Shown: positions 49,271-59,979, counted from the first letter of the stretch. The stretch: 64,000 nucleotides of DNA from Ichthyosporea sp. XGB-2017a (GCA_002811675.1 PDIM01010324.1:35367-99366); one strand, 5' to 3'. A program made the numbers and translations. The notes: generated by a model not told the origin, from the letters alone.

Positions 49271-52200
49271 TCACACTGTCTTATACTCGTATTGATAGAC
49301 ATGATCGTATTCATATTCCTCGTATTCTTTCTCGGGTAAATTTGGTTCGATGTATTCGTTGTCATCGGAGAATGCATTCCGATTCTTTACGTTATGAATT
49401 ATGTTTTGTTGGTGTGGCAGGTACGCATTATCCATACTCGATGTCAAAGACAAAGGTGCGGAAATTCTTTTAGGGTGCCCCACAGGAGCACTTACTGCAC
49501 AAATGTACTCTATGTATTCTTCTTCATCCAGGCTCCACTTCTTTTTACTATACATCATGGAGATTGGAAGACTTGCGGCATACAATACCAAGGCGACTAA
49601 TACTAAAAGAACTAACAGCGTCCTATTAGCAGACTTCACAAGAAGAGGAGTGTCAACTACCATCTCACAACGGCCGCATACGGTCGGATCAGTTATGACA
49701 AGTGTTTCAAACTCAGCGAACTTCACGGTGGAATTTCCCCACTTGCAATTGGTTTCCTTTAGCGCATCATTATCAGAGACTGCTGATTCGGTCGACAGGG
49801 AAAGCCAATGGCGAAATTTGCACTCAACATTTTCGGCGGATGTGAGCGTATCAAAATCAACGTGATGAAAATTTCGGGTCCGAAAAAGGTTGCAGCACTT
49901 GGTTAATACATTATTGCCCGTACTGTGGGGCGACAAAAGACTGCTAAAGGAAACATTCATTTGATCTTTCTTCCCAATCTGAGTATATGTGCAATGAAGG
50001 TTTTCTTCAACTACACGGGTCCCATTAATACCAACCGCAACAATTGCGCCCCGCTCATGAGGAAGAGAAAAGAGCTTAGAATTTCCGTTAGCATTGAAAA
50101 AAAGATACACATTTTCACATGCAAAAGCATCATCACCCAAATGTATTACATCGTTATAGGACACATCGATATAAAGAATTGCCCATTTGGAATTAGAATT
50201 GCGGGAAAGTGACGAGCATACAGATTTATCAACACTTGATATATTATTGTGGCTTAAATCCAAGTAAAACACAGGAATTGTCTCCTCCCCAGACGGGCGT
50301 ATCCATATGTTTTCAACATTCTCCATCAATTGAACGACCTCGTATGGAAATTCAGTCAGGCTATTATTGCGTAATACCAGACTGCTAATAGAACTGTTTG
50401 TTTTCAGCAAACCTTTTACAGAATTGTCATTGAAAAGGTTATTCCGAAGGTCAACCTTACACCCATGGCCTAAACACGTTTTGCCCGACAAATACATTGC
50501 CTCTACACGATCTATTCTATTACTGCCGAGGTCAAGCAGCGTCAAACTCCGAATATTGGAAAAAGATTCTGCAGCAATGGTTTCCATTCTGTTGTTCTTA
50601 AGAGAAATGCGTATTTTCAATCGACCAGCAACAGCAAATTCAAATCCCGTGTAAGGTTCCCCTGGTGCGTTTGAAAATCGTAAATAAAGGTCTGTCATAT
50701 TTCGACCACTCTCATCCGGCTCCCCACCATAGGGCATCAGGTCATCGTTTACGCGAATACTCGAGATGATATTTTCATTGGCAGACAAACCCAGTTCGTG
50801 GGTTACGGATGGTGTACCAATCGGATTCGGAATTGCAAAGATTTTCCACCACGTGATATTCATATCAGTAAGGATATTTCTGTCCAAACCAAGTGAAACT
50901 TTGTCCCCTCGCAGGCCATCACATAGCCACTCTGACGATTCCCTACACAATGGAGATCCCAACGAGCGTTGATTGAACGCAGATAAGTTGCACAAACTAA
51001 AAATTGCTCTCCGGGCAAACCATTTATCTTGAATGTCTAGGGAATACAATGAATCGGTGATATTCCTAAACTTTTGTCCAGTCAATTCTACATCAACCCC
51101 AATAGTTTTCTCACCGAATACTTGCGGCTCTAATGTTGTGATGTTATTCCCATCTAAACGTAGAGTTGACAGCGAAACATCTGCAAAAGCATGCTTCGCA
51201 ATGCTATCAATCGGTGCGTCGAAATAGTCCAACCAGATTATAGCCCTTTGCTCACAGAAAGATCCCCGAGAGAGAACAATAGGACTGTGTGGTTTGGCAT
51301 TGCTAAATGGTGAAAATTTAAATGCAACATGATTCAGAACAGGGCGCAGTGGCTCATAAGGCAGATTGTTATTACAAGGTCCAGATGGATCATCAGCAAG
51401 CGATAGTCTTGGTGAAGGTGCAAAAAGTGCTTGCAACTCTTTAAAGCAGCACATCACACAGAATATCTTTTCCAGTCTGGGGTGTCGGTAACTACTGAGA
51501 AGTAGAGTCATTTCCGGCCCACTTATGTTTACCGACCAAAAGTAGAGATACGCAAGGTTTGATTGAGGTGGTGTCCCTAACGATGGTGCCGAAGTTGTGG
51601 CATTGGATAGCGGGAATTCCACACTAACAACGTTCTGGCCAGTATTACGTGGATCACGTATGTCAATATGATGGCATGCACTTCTCAAGCACTCCTTGTT
51701 CAATACAATCGTACGTGGCTTCTTATCCACAAACTCCAGTTCAACGTTTCTAATGTGAGCGGGGATTTCAATGCGATTCATTGCCCCAAAAGACAATAAT
51801 CTCATTGCAATACCGACCACCACACGAGGTACATTGACCATATTGCGGAAAAAATCCTGGGACACGCCATTCGCGTGGAGATCCGTTCTTCCAACCTTTG
51901 TGGGGTCTCTAACATTGCAAAAGGGTAGCTTCGTGCGTTCCGGCGCAAAGCAGGGTGGTAATGGCAATAGGTCTAACATTCCTAGACATTCCTTACTATC
52001 ATTAAACGACCCAAAGGCCAACAAACTAAGATTATAAGAGGCATTGATCTGTGCTGAGGCGGAGTTTGAAAAGAGGGGAAATGAAGAAGACGATGTAAGA
52101 CCACTCGTAGACTTCTTCAGGGATTTATAAAATTCGCAAAGCCACTCCCGCATGTACCGCGCTTCATTAAAAAAATTGAGATACGTAATACTGCGAGGAA

Positions 52201-52996
52201 ACAACAAAAGTCGTTGAGGCCGCTGCTCCGTTACCACCGACAGTGGACCATCATCATTCTCAGCCACTTCCCAATCGGGGCGCGGATAGTCACACGCATA
52301 ATTCTGCATCCAATAGAAGACTTGCAACCCCTCGAGCCGGGAAAGTCTCCAAAGCGACAAATCCTCATAAGGCGCCTTGACACGGAGTGTTTGCAAAGTA
52401 CCATTGCCCCTCCCAAACGGTGCGAAGATATCGGGGACTTTGGGCATGTCCGGAAAGCAGTTTGTGTGCAGTGGGAAGGTGATAAATGTTATCTTCTGCA
52501 GAAGAGGGAGGCCACTAAAGGTGTGAGTGTCGTCCATCACACTGTTTCTCACTCCAAATGTCATTTCACGCAGGTATGGGAAGTTCTTGCCCATAAATTC
52601 CCCCACATGAGTCACATTGAACAGAAGAATATCCAGATGAGTCACAACCGCCTTCACATTGGGCAGCTGAGGTAACTGAAAATCCAACTCCAAGTCCTCC
52701 AGACGCTCCTTGTTACTCACCTGAAACCAATGCTTCTGTGCAGTCATTTGAGTCTGTATCTCCTGTTCAGACAACCCCGCCCTCGGCTCAAGAAAAATCA
52801 GCGGCCACAGTTGCCCTGGTTTGGGAGTAGTAATCTTAATCCCAACAGACCCAGGAGGCAGATGACTCGGCCTCTCCTCCACCACACTGCACAGGTCCCT
52901 GATCGATACACACGGGGACACTCTCCAGCAGTGACTGCCTGATCCCGCCATAAGGAAAAGCATCCACAACACAAATAGCAATACTCGCCCCACCAT
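49271..52996 (-). CDS. LRR single-pass membrane protein with tyrosine-rich cytoplasmic tail (~1241 aa)
   Basis: The first ATG is at 52996 (the codons before it include TTG only). A signal peptide (MVGRVLLFVLWMLFLMAG) leads into a ~1100-residue extracellular part with scattered leucine-rich repeats, for example STLRLDGNNITTLEPQVFG, LTLLDLGSNRIDRVEAMYL and ISSLVLRNNSLTEFP. It has many N-x-S/T sites and cysteines. One transmembrane helix (LLVLLVLVALVLYAASLPI, ~1121-1145) is followed by basic SKKK and a ~90-residue tail. The tail has at least ten tyrosines in acidic context: EEEYIEYI, NAYLPH, NEYIEP and a final YEEYEYDHVYQYEY cluster. There is no kinase or TIR domain, so it would have to recruit partners, perhaps SH2 proteins. 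The topology resembles Toll-like or Slit-like ectodomains, but no orthology is claimed. The gene lacks introns. Confidence 0.8.
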   Translation of the reverse strand: MVGRVLLFVLWMLFLMAGSGSHCWRVSPCVSIRDLCSVVEERPSHLPPGSVGIKITTPKPGQLWPLIFLEPRAGLSEQEIQTQMTAQKHWFQVSNKERLEDLELDFQLPQLPNVKAVVTHLDILLFNVTHVGEFMGKNFPYLREMTFGVRNSVMDDTHTFSGLPLLQKITFITFPLHTNCFPDMPKVPDIFAPFGRGNGTLQTLRVKAPYEDLSLWRLSRLEGLQVFYWMQNYACDYPRPDWEVAENDDGPLSVVTEQRPQRLLLFPRSITYLNFFNEARYMREWLCEFYKSLKKSTSGLTSSSSFPLFSNSASAQINASYNLSLLAFGSFNDSKECLGMLDLLPLPPCFAPERTKLPFCNVRDPTKVGRTDLHANGVSQDFFRNMVNVPRVVVGIAMRLLSFGAMNRIEIPAHIRNVELEFVDKKPRTIVLNKECLRSACHHIDIRDPRNTGQNVVSVEFPLSNATTSAPSLGTPPQSNLAYLYFWSVNISGPEMTLLLSSYRHPRLEKIFCVMCCFKELQALFAPSPRLSLADDPSGPCNNNLPYEPLRPVLNHVAFKFSPFSNAKPHSPIVLSRGSFCEQRAIIWLDYFDAPIDSIAKHAFADVSLSTLRLDGNNITTLEPQVFGEKTIGVDVELTGQKFRNITDSLYSLDIQDKWFARRAIFSLCNLSAFNQRSLGSPLCRESSEWLCDGLRGDKVSLGLDRNILTDMNITWWKIFAIPNPIGTPSVTHELGLSANENIISSIRVNDDLMPYGGEPDESGRNMTDLYLRFSNAPGEPYTGFEFAVAGRLKIRISLKNNRMETIAAESFSNIRSLTLLDLGSNRIDRVEAMYLSGKTCLGHGCKVDLRNNLFNDNSVKGLLKTNSSISSLVLRNNSLTEFPYEVVQLMENVENIWIRPSGEETIPVFYLDLSHNNISSVDKSVCSSLSRNSNSKWAILYIDVSYNDVIHLGDDAFACENVYLFFNANGNSKLFSLPHERGAIVAVGINGTRVVEENLHCTYTQIGKKDQMNVSFSSLLSPHSTGNNVLTKCCNLFRTRNFHHVDFDTLTSAENVECKFRHWLSLSTESAVSDNDALKETNCKWGNSTVKFAEFETLVITDPTVCGRCEMVVDTPLLVKSANRTLLVLLVLVALVLYAASLPISMMYSKKKWSLDEEEYIEYICAVSAPVGHPKRISAPLSLTSSMDNAYLPHQQNIIHNVKNRNAFSDDNEYIEPNLPEKEYEEYEYDHVYQYEYKTV

Positions 52997-53725
52997 TACC
53001 AAGAGCCGTCTCCTTTTTGACCTATACTTCTATTTTTCTGTTTCAAGCAAGTTCCATCCTTTTTCTTTCACAATTACAATCCGGGTTTCCCACTCTACTC
53101 TACACAAATGTATAATTAAGCGCACAATAACCAACTCAAAATCCCCCCCCCCTCCCACTCCTTTAGTAAATCTTTCTTCACGTCTACAAAAACAAACGGT
53201 TCGCCCCTCAGCTGGTTGCTGCAGCTGCACTTGAATTGTTTTGGAATTCTTTGAAGCCCTCAAAAGGAAAAGGGTTTTTAGGTTGGGGTTTTATTATTCC
53301 TTGTTACTGTAATTGCCAGTCTCTCTCTCTCGTTCTATTCCAAAATCTGGATGAAGCAAGTGTATTCCTTACAATCCTCACCAGCTGTGCACCTTCTTCC
53401 CGACTCCTCAACACCCCTCATTATCCGGATAAACGTACTCTTCATTGGAAAGTGTCTTGTTTTCCGTTTTTATGGATTTTTAACTGAACATGGCCGTCTT
53501 TCTTTCAGTTTTTCATTGTCAATGGCAATTGGCTAATGAGAATTTCCAGCATTATCATTTCAAAGGCATTTCTTTATTTTAATGCTGTACCTGTTGTTTC
53601 GGGGAGCTGTGACCGCTCCCTGTGTTGTTTGACATGTGCTAATCATCTCTGGGGCTGATAATCCCCCTTCACAGCCACCCATCCCTTCAAACTTTACGTT
53701 AAAGTGTCGAAGTAAAGTTTAAACC
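52997..53725. other. Spacer: LRR gene promoter and FMO 3' UTR
   Basis: No gene seen in 729 bp. FMO 3' elements on the minus strand: a perfect 9-bp hairpin (AAACTTTAC / GTAAAGTTT, 53689-53720) right after the stop, and an AATAAA at 53573-53578. The part next to 52996 is the LRR gene promoter; no TATA box stands out. Confidence 0.5.
53689..53720. other. 9-bp perfect hairpin just after the FMO stop codon
   Basis: AAACTTTAC and GTAAAGTTT pair perfectly around a 14-nt loop, five bases past the FMO stop on the minus strand. It could act in the 3' UTR; no known element is matched. Confidence 0.4.
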
Positions 53726-55450
53726 CTAGGACGAGAAGAAAGACCTAGAGAAGAACCACCGAAGGGATCCCTTCAGACCCGCCTGTACTACCGGACTGGT
53801 TACAGGCGCCACTGGCATGTCTTTGAGAATAGCAGTAGCCAATGCAGGCTTCTTTCCTGGACCTACAAATCGGTACTGGGAGGCCTGAATGGGGCCATAG
53901 ACTATCCGGTACCAGAGCATTGGCTGGGTAAGTAAGAGGTGCATTAGAGGAGGTTGGCACTCAACCAGCGATGCCATCCCATCCATGTAGTGGAGATAAT
54001 CTACCAGAGTGGGAATAGACGTGGCGTGGAGCCCAAACTGCTCTTCATTACATTTCTTCCAGAGCACAATGTCTTTTTTCATCTCATCCAGGGATGGCAG
54101 GGACAGTTTCCCCGCTGCGACTAAAGCGTAGTAGCGGGCCTGCATCTCCATGATGGGGAATTGGCTCCCAATAGCAGGTCTGGCGTACCCCACCCAGGCC
54201 AAAGAAGATCCATAGCGACAATCAAACATATGCCGAAACATCTCACGTGGAGCAATTCTCGTTTGTGAGTCTCCCTTTGGATGCTCGTCTTCAACAGGAA
54301 AAGGCAAGGAAGGCTTAAACCCTGTACAGCAAATGATAACATCGACATCAGTCGCGGCAATGTTGTCACCTCCCTCCACCTCAAAAACACCTTTTCTTTC
54401 ATCATATCTGCAAATCTCCCCGACCACCACCCGGCATCCATACCTTACCATTGCTTCGGGAAGAGAAGCAGTCTTTGTCCCATATGTCCCCCACACCCTG
54501 TTTTTGTTGGAAACCAATCCATTCAAGTAAACGATGGCTTCACTTACTCGTGTATCATGGGTCCCCTTCCCGGCAACACTTTCCGTCCTATGTACCTCGG
54601 AGGAGATTAACTGTTGCCCGAGTTCTGCCCCATAGGAGCGCGGCAACCAGTAGAGGCCTCTATGGGTAGCAATATCAGCCGCCATATCGCCCCTCTTCCT
54701 TGGAATTACCCATCCTGTGGACGAGCGAATATTCACAGTTACAGACTCCGCCACTCGAGCAACTGCCAAGGCAATATCCGAGGCCGACTCCCCTCCTCCA
54801 ACAATCAGGACCCGCTTCCCGGCATAACCATCCTCCTCGGCCCCCTTGAATTCACTCGAGTGTCTCACGCTAATCCTCCTTCCCCCTCTACCCAGCCCCT
54901 CCTCTTTTTTCTCTTCCCAATCTCCTCCTCCCTGAAGCCCCTTCAACGCCCACTCCGGGTACTTAGGGATCTGGTTCCCTCCAGTGGCCATCACAATCCT
55001 CCTTGTCCAGGCCACCCCACCTAGAGCATCATCACTGTACCAAACCCTCCAACAACCCTCAGACCCTTTCTTGTGCACCCACTTCACCCTTTCAACCCTC
55101 CTCCCAAATCGAATCTTCTCCCACACACCGTAATGCTTCGAGTACCGTCTCCAGTACTCAACAACTTCTTCCGCCGTCCAGAACCCCCCAAGCGACTGCC
55201 TTCTGTCCGGCCCCTCTTTCTCCATCCCATCAGGAGGGAAGTCTGAAAACATGCTGAAGGCACACGAGGATGTCAAAGTAAGCCCCTCGTACCTGTTCTG
55301 GGCATTGAATACCCCTCCGATATCCTGCCCCCTTTCCAGTACCAACACATTGTCCAGCATTTGCTCGTAAACCAGCTCCTTGCACGTGACAAGACCTCCT
55401 GGGCCTGCTCCAACCACAAGACAGTCATAGACATGGCCCTGGTGGTTCAT
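53726..55450 (-). CDS. Flavin-containing monooxygenase-like enzyme (~574 aa)
   Basis: The first ATG (55450) gives MNHQGHVYDCLVVGAGPGGL, the usual FMO/Baeyer-Villiger start with the FAD-binding GxGxxG at ~14-19. A second Rossmann motif, VLIVGGGESASD (~212-223), is the NADPH site. RHSSEF just before it corresponds to the FxGxxxHxxxW/Y fingerprint, with the histidine kept but the leading FxG not evident. CCTGFKPSLPF near residue 380 fits the FATGY-type motif. These enzymes use NADPH and O2 to insert one oxygen into nitrogen, sulfur or carbonyl substrates; substrate here is unknown. Length is typical of FMOs. No C-terminal membrane anchor is evident (the end is ...SLRWFFSRSFFSS). The gene is intronless, and a glycine/glutamate-rich loop at ~180-200 looks like a lineage insertion. 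Confidence 0.85.
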   Translation of the reverse strand: MNHQGHVYDCLVVGAGPGGLVTCKELVYEQMLDNVLVLERGQDIGGVFNAQNRYEGLTLTSSCAFSMFSDFPPDGMEKEGPDRRQSLGGFWTAEEVVEYWRRYSKHYGVWEKIRFGRRVERVKWVHKKGSEGCWRVWYSDDALGGVAWTRRIVMATGGNQIPKYPEWALKGLQGGGDWEEKKEEGLGRGGRRISVRHSSEFKGAEEDGYAGKRVLIVGGGESASDIALAVARVAESVTVNIRSSTGWVIPRKRGDMAADIATHRGLYWLPRSYGAELGQQLISSEVHRTESVAGKGTHDTRVSEAIVYLNGLVSNKNRVWGTYGTKTASLPEAMVRYGCRVVVGEICRYDERKGVFEVEGGDNIAATDVDVIICCTGFKPSLPFPVEDEHPKGDSQTRIAPREMFRHMFDCRYGSSLAWVGYARPAIGSQFPIMEMQARYYALVAAGKLSLPSLDEMKKDIVLWKKCNEEQFGLHATSIPTLVDYLHYMDGMASLVECQPPLMHLLLTQPMLWYRIVYGPIQASQYRFVGPGKKPALATAILKDMPVAPVTSPVVQAGLKGSLRWFFSRSFFSS

Positions 55451-55992
55451 ATCCTCAATAATGAATAAACAATCCCAAAAACTTTTAAGAACTATATTCT
55501 TACAAAACAGATCTTCCAATAATGTTAATCAAGTCAGTATTCTTTTTCTTTCTTTTTCCTCAATCACACCCCTTTTAAGTTTGCTCAACGGTGAAGGCAT
55601 CTCAACCTTTGAAACAGAGTGCTGTTAATAATTAAACCCTGTAATTCACCCAATCCATCGACCAGTCAAAAATTTGCGATAATAATTAATGTCGGAGAAC
55701 TTCTGACGTAATGAAGAATTATCGGAAGGAAACTCGTTTAATTTCCCGCGACCCCCACATGTTTCCTTTTTGTTCCCCCCCCTTTGCAATTATAACTCAG
55801 GATCGAGACCCGAGCAGTTACTTCAAAGTATCAACGATAAGATGACAGTCTTTCTCAAGCAGAGTCTCCATTACGATGAGTACGTCAAGCCAACCATGGA
55901 TCGTCTTCTCGATTAACGTTCTTCCCAAAAGTCTGGAGGAGTTTTCTCTCTGCCCAGTCCCCCTGAGTCGGGGCTGGTAGACTTACTTCATC
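55451..55992. other. Spacer upstream of the FMO gene
   Basis: No supported gene in 542 bp. A 24-codon ATG ORF at 55842-55916 on the plus strand (MTVFLKQSLHYDEYVKPTMD...) is the only short frame that looks protein-like, with no recognised family. The left part is the FMO promoter. Confidence 0.4.
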
Positions 55993-56004
55993 GTGAGATT
56001 CCTG

Positions 56005-56680
56005 TTTTTGTTATTATGTTTTCTCCTTCATGATGCACAAGAGGGTTCCAGGATCTTTTTAAGAAAATACTTTGTGGTAACAAGGACAAAGAAAAAATAC
56101 AAAAAAAAAAAAATAAAGAGGACGAAACCCCCTTTTACAACTATCAAAGAAGATGTTGAGTTTCTTCGGAACAAAAGATGCAGGCCTGAGCAGAGTGGTA
56201 GCCATGACGATAGGTATTATCGATGTCAAGGTGTTTCTTCTAAAGGTGAAGTAATAGAATGGCGCCTAAATTGTCTTGAAGACGGCACGTTTCAACTTTG
56301 GATAAATGATCATACTCATACGCACCCGAATATAGAGCTAACTTGCTCTGCACGTTTGAGGATGAGGGAGAGTTGCAAGAAGCCCGGAGCTCTTTGTCGA
56401 GAAATACATGTTATACATTAGCAAAGAAACAAAAATTATGAGGAGTGAATACTGTGAGTGCTCCAAAGGCGTTCATCAGGGGCCAAAGACAAACACAAAA
56501 AGGGCCGAATTATACGGGAAGCAGGTTCAGAACACTTTGCTTGGATGTGTACGAATTATACCACGATGGGGAAACCCATAATCATCCTGAACACTATCAC
56601 ACTTCACTTATCCACCCATCTAAGTTCGTTACCGCGGAGATAATTCTAGTAGCGTATTGTGTAATTACGTTTAACCATTT
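56005..56680 (+). pseudogene. Decayed FLYWCH/WRKY-GCM1-like zinc-finger fragment, two domains
   Basis: An open frame to 56421 contains DDRYYRCQG, then WRLNCLEDGTFQLWINDHTH, the C..C..H-x-H pattern of FLYWCH-type fingers often found with MULE transposases and their domesticated relatives. A stop follows. Further on, SEYCECSKG (frame of 56437) and CLDVYELYHDGETHNHPEH (a different frame) look like the two halves of a second finger split by a frame change. No ATG opens the first frame. I read this as a broken two-finger gene, possibly a transposon remnant; an intron-containing live gene is the alternative. Confidence 0.35.
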
Positions 56681-56762
56681 TAGAGATGGTGGGGAAGAGG
56701 TATGGCGACACCTCTTCATTCCTAAGCCCCCAAATTGCATTAGAAAGACCCCCAAAAAATAA

Positions 56763-57257
56763 CCAAGCGGTTGAAACTTTAAAGGGTTTGCACAATTAGT
56801 GGCTTTTTTAGGTAAAGGGAATACTATTTTGAGATGAGAAAGAATTCTTGAATTTGGAATTGCAGTAATAACAACAGGACTCGATCCTTGCAGGGGCCCC
56901 GCACCTGTCTGTGATGGGGGACGGGTTAGGACTGGCAATGCTGATTCCTCCATAGCAACAGGCAACCCACAAAAGTACGTGCGAAACATGTAATTTTTTT
57001 ACCGGTAAAAAAAATAGCGGGTGGCCCCCGTTGCTGGTTGCTATGTAAAAATTGCAAAGTTTATTGTTTTTTTTTTTTTTTTTTTTTTGGTTTTTAAAAA
57101 AATTTTTTTTTAATTTTTTTTTTGGTTTTGGGTATAAAAGGAAACAGAAAACAGCCTTTTTTTTTCGTGTTGTTTTTTGTTTTGTTTTTCTTTTGAAATC
57201 AAGATCATTAAAAAATTCAAAATCTAATAACAAACCTCTAAAACAAAAGAAAGAAAG
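56763..57257. promoter_or_regulatory. Lipoxygenase promoter with poly(dA:dT) tracts and TATA box
   Basis: TATAAAAG lies at 57133-57140, 125 bp before the lipoxygenase ATG. Upstream are long T and A tracts (57066-57123) and a 20-bp perfect palindrome, TTTTTTTACCGGTAAAAAAA (56994-57013). The leader just before the ATG is A-rich. No other gene is supported here. Confidence 0.55.
57133..57140 (+). promoter_or_regulatory. TATA box of the lipoxygenase gene
   Basis: Consensus TATAAAAG, 125 bp upstream of the start codon, after a nucleosome-excluding T/A tract region. Confidence 0.55.
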
Positions 57258-59226
57258 ATGCGACTTTTAATTAATTCCCAGTTGAAATTTCTTTTCATTG
57301 CTATTCCCTGTGTCCTCTTCCTCCTCCAACTGGTCACTGCCACCCAGGTGGATGTATCCGCGGAGGAAGTCAAGCAGGAAGCCGCCCTGCGCGATCATTT
57401 GAACCCCAATTCCCTCCTGGATGAGTTTATCTCATCCCAGAATATCAATGGAGGGGGATCATTTGTGACTGACCTGGCCCGGAAAATCCAATCCACGTTG
57501 AAGGAGATGGATATCCTCGCACCCAAAATGAAACTCGCGCATCAGGAGCGGTTCTTTTGGAATCGATGGTCCCGATCTGCGGGGACTAAAGTGATGCGTA
57601 CACTGATACAGAACCAGCATCGTCCTTTCCTGGTGCAGGGCCATCCCGAGAGGATCTTTACCTTGCCTCGGGGCCCCATTCTTTATCCCGGATCACTCGC
57701 GTTTGGTATGGCGATAGGTCAGATGGTGGATTTGCTTTCGACTGGTTATGATGGACTGGAGAAGTACATGGCGGATCAGATGTTGGCTGGAGATGATGCG
57801 GAGATGAGTCTGGAGGATATCCGACAGATGTACAACACGGTGAGTGATCGCATTGAGTTTCCAAACATCCTCAAGGGGGATTGGCAATCCGATGAGCAAT
57901 TTGCAGATTTGAGATTGACCTATTGGGGCCATATGATGAGAAAGGTTGAGAACAGTGTTGGGTTTGATAAACTCAAAAGATCAGAACGTGGTTGGTGCAG
58001 TTTGTGGTCAATCGGGGGTGACCTTGGAGCAGGTGATGCGTGATGGAAGACTCTACGAGGTGGATATGTCCCATGCACACAAATATACAGACGATAAGGC
58101 AGCCCATAAGTACATCCCGGGTGCCCATGGCCTGTTTTGTGAAAGATACAGCGATAAGAAATTGATGCTCGTGGCGATTAAGCTTAGCAATGGATTTGTC
58201 TACACACCTCCTGTGAATAGCAAGACCACAAGCACGGAATCCGAGTGGTTGATGGCAAAAATTGCACTGAATTCCGCCGAAGGAGCATGGCAGAACTCGT
58301 ATCACTTTTGGAATTGCCACAGCAATATGGAACCGATCTTTGTGGAAATGATGAGACATGTATCTGTTCATCACCCTGTGTATCAGTTGATGAAGCATCA
58401 CTATAAGAATCTCTTTGCTCAGACGGTTATTGGATTGTTTGGTTTGTTCCGCAAAGGAAGTGACTTGGATCAGTTCTATGGCTGGGGTGCGTATGGGTTT
58501 ATGGCACACGGGGAAGGTACCAAAGAAGCGACTGAATTAGACATCACTCGACCCATCAATGAGGATCTTTCACAGCGCAAAGTAGACAAGCTGAAGAACA
58601 ATAGATTCGCTGAATCTGCCCTGAAGTATGATGCTGCTATTCGTGATTTTGTTAAAGGGTTCCTCGATAAGACTTATCCATCTGATAAAGATTTGCAACG
58701 TGATGACGAAATCCAAAACTGGGCGAAATCAGTTCGCGACGCTAACGGCGCAGCCATTCAAACGTTCCCAAGCGGGTTCAAAACCAAATCTGAATTGGCC
58801 AACGTCCTCGCGAATCAAATCTACCTCTTGAGTATCAAACACAACGCACTCAACAACGATGCCGCGTGGCACGTGAATGCCCAGCCAATTACCCCATCTG
58901 CCTTCTGGAAAGATCTCCCCACATCACAAGGACAGAAAGTGGATGTGCGTGGATTCCTCGCGCCCACCCGTGAGCTTCTCAGCTTGCACGCTGTCACTAC
59001 CGCTACTTTCTATCGCAATGTTCAATCGAAACACAATTTAGTAACTGGGGTATATGCGGGTAGCGCGGTTGAGAAATTTGCGCCTGAAGAGGTGAAAAAG
59101 TTTCGCGCAAAGGTAAAGGAGATCGGGAATAGTGCCAATAATTTGGAAAAAAAGGTTGCCAGTCCCACCACTGTGCAATACTCTTCGATGAATCCCGAGC
59201 GTTGCCCATATTACTCTTGGATCTAA
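57258..59226 (+). CDS. Secreted lipoxygenase with one reading-frame break (~650 aa)
   Basis: The ATG at 57258 opens a signal peptide (MRLLINSQLKFLFIAIPCVL). The first frame (to 58043) has the N-terminal catalytic helices, with FADLRLTYWG resembling the 'FA.qrl.G' lipoxygenase segment; there is no PLAT domain. The second frame (open from 57946) carries the rest. Iron ligands are all present: HFWNCH (the H-x4-H pair, 58303-58320), H-N-A-L-N (58840-58854, third His and Asn) and a C-terminal isoleucine (...YYSWI). Lipoxygenases add O2 to polyunsaturated fatty acids. The halves overlap in different frames by ~98 nt, so one extra base, a short intron (a poor 46-nt GT-AG candidate exists) or a sequencing error must be invoked. 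Everything after the break is intact, so a recent or artefactual lesion is likelier than an old pseudogene. AATAAA occurs at 59275 and 59291. Confidence 0.75.
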
Positions 59227-59979
59227 AACAAACTGCACAAATTGAAGTGATAAGTTTTCTATTTATTCAATACCAATAAAAAAAAATGTCAATAAAAGAT
59301 TGATACAGTCGTTCGATGAAACACCTTTTAACCTCAGCACGGTCAATTGATCCTTTCAGTTCCCCGTCAATGTTTGATCCAGGCGAGGTCGTTTGGCGTT
59401 GTGGACAAATCTGCCCCACCCGCAAGTGTAGGTAGGAATATCATGGTAGTACACCTTCATCTTAAGCACGTCCGTGACGGAACACTCTTTTAGTGAGAAA
59501 ATACGCCTTGGTGTGTGTTCAGGATTTTAGACTATGTAATTCGATTGTTTTTAGGAGGTTCAAATTCTGATAAAAGACGGAACGAATAGCTTAACTGGCT
59601 TACAATACAACAAGGAACATAATGTCTTATATCTTCGTTATGTATTCGGAATTCGTAGTGATCCTTTTGAATCGAAATTCTGGAATGTGAATTGACAGAT
59701 TGTCTTGGCTATTACATTAGTTTATCAGAAGTCATAGGATGGTGTGTATATGTGTCAGTGAGTGCAGGAGTGAGTGAGAGATATTCTAATTGATCTTTAT
59801 GTGAACCATACAAGACTGATAGTAGGAGTAGGGGCCATTTCAACATCTTTGAATGACTCCTTCTGTTATGAGACTTTCTCGTTGCCCTCATTATAAGAGT
59901 GGGTGGAGTTGAATAAATTTGGGCTCCACCTGTTCAAGCCACCGCATCTGTGAATTCATTTCACAGCTCATTTCGCAGT
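59227..59979. other. Spacer after the lipoxygenase gene
   Basis: Holds two AATAAA signals (59275-59280, 59291-59296) for the lipoxygenase. Otherwise no gene, repeat or RNA is seen in about 750 bp. Confidence 0.5.

Noticed and set aside
56597-56989. Minus-strand ORF of 130 codons beside the zinc-finger fragment
   Set aside because: No recognisable domain and its start region overlaps the palindrome and A/T tracts; cannot be told from chance.
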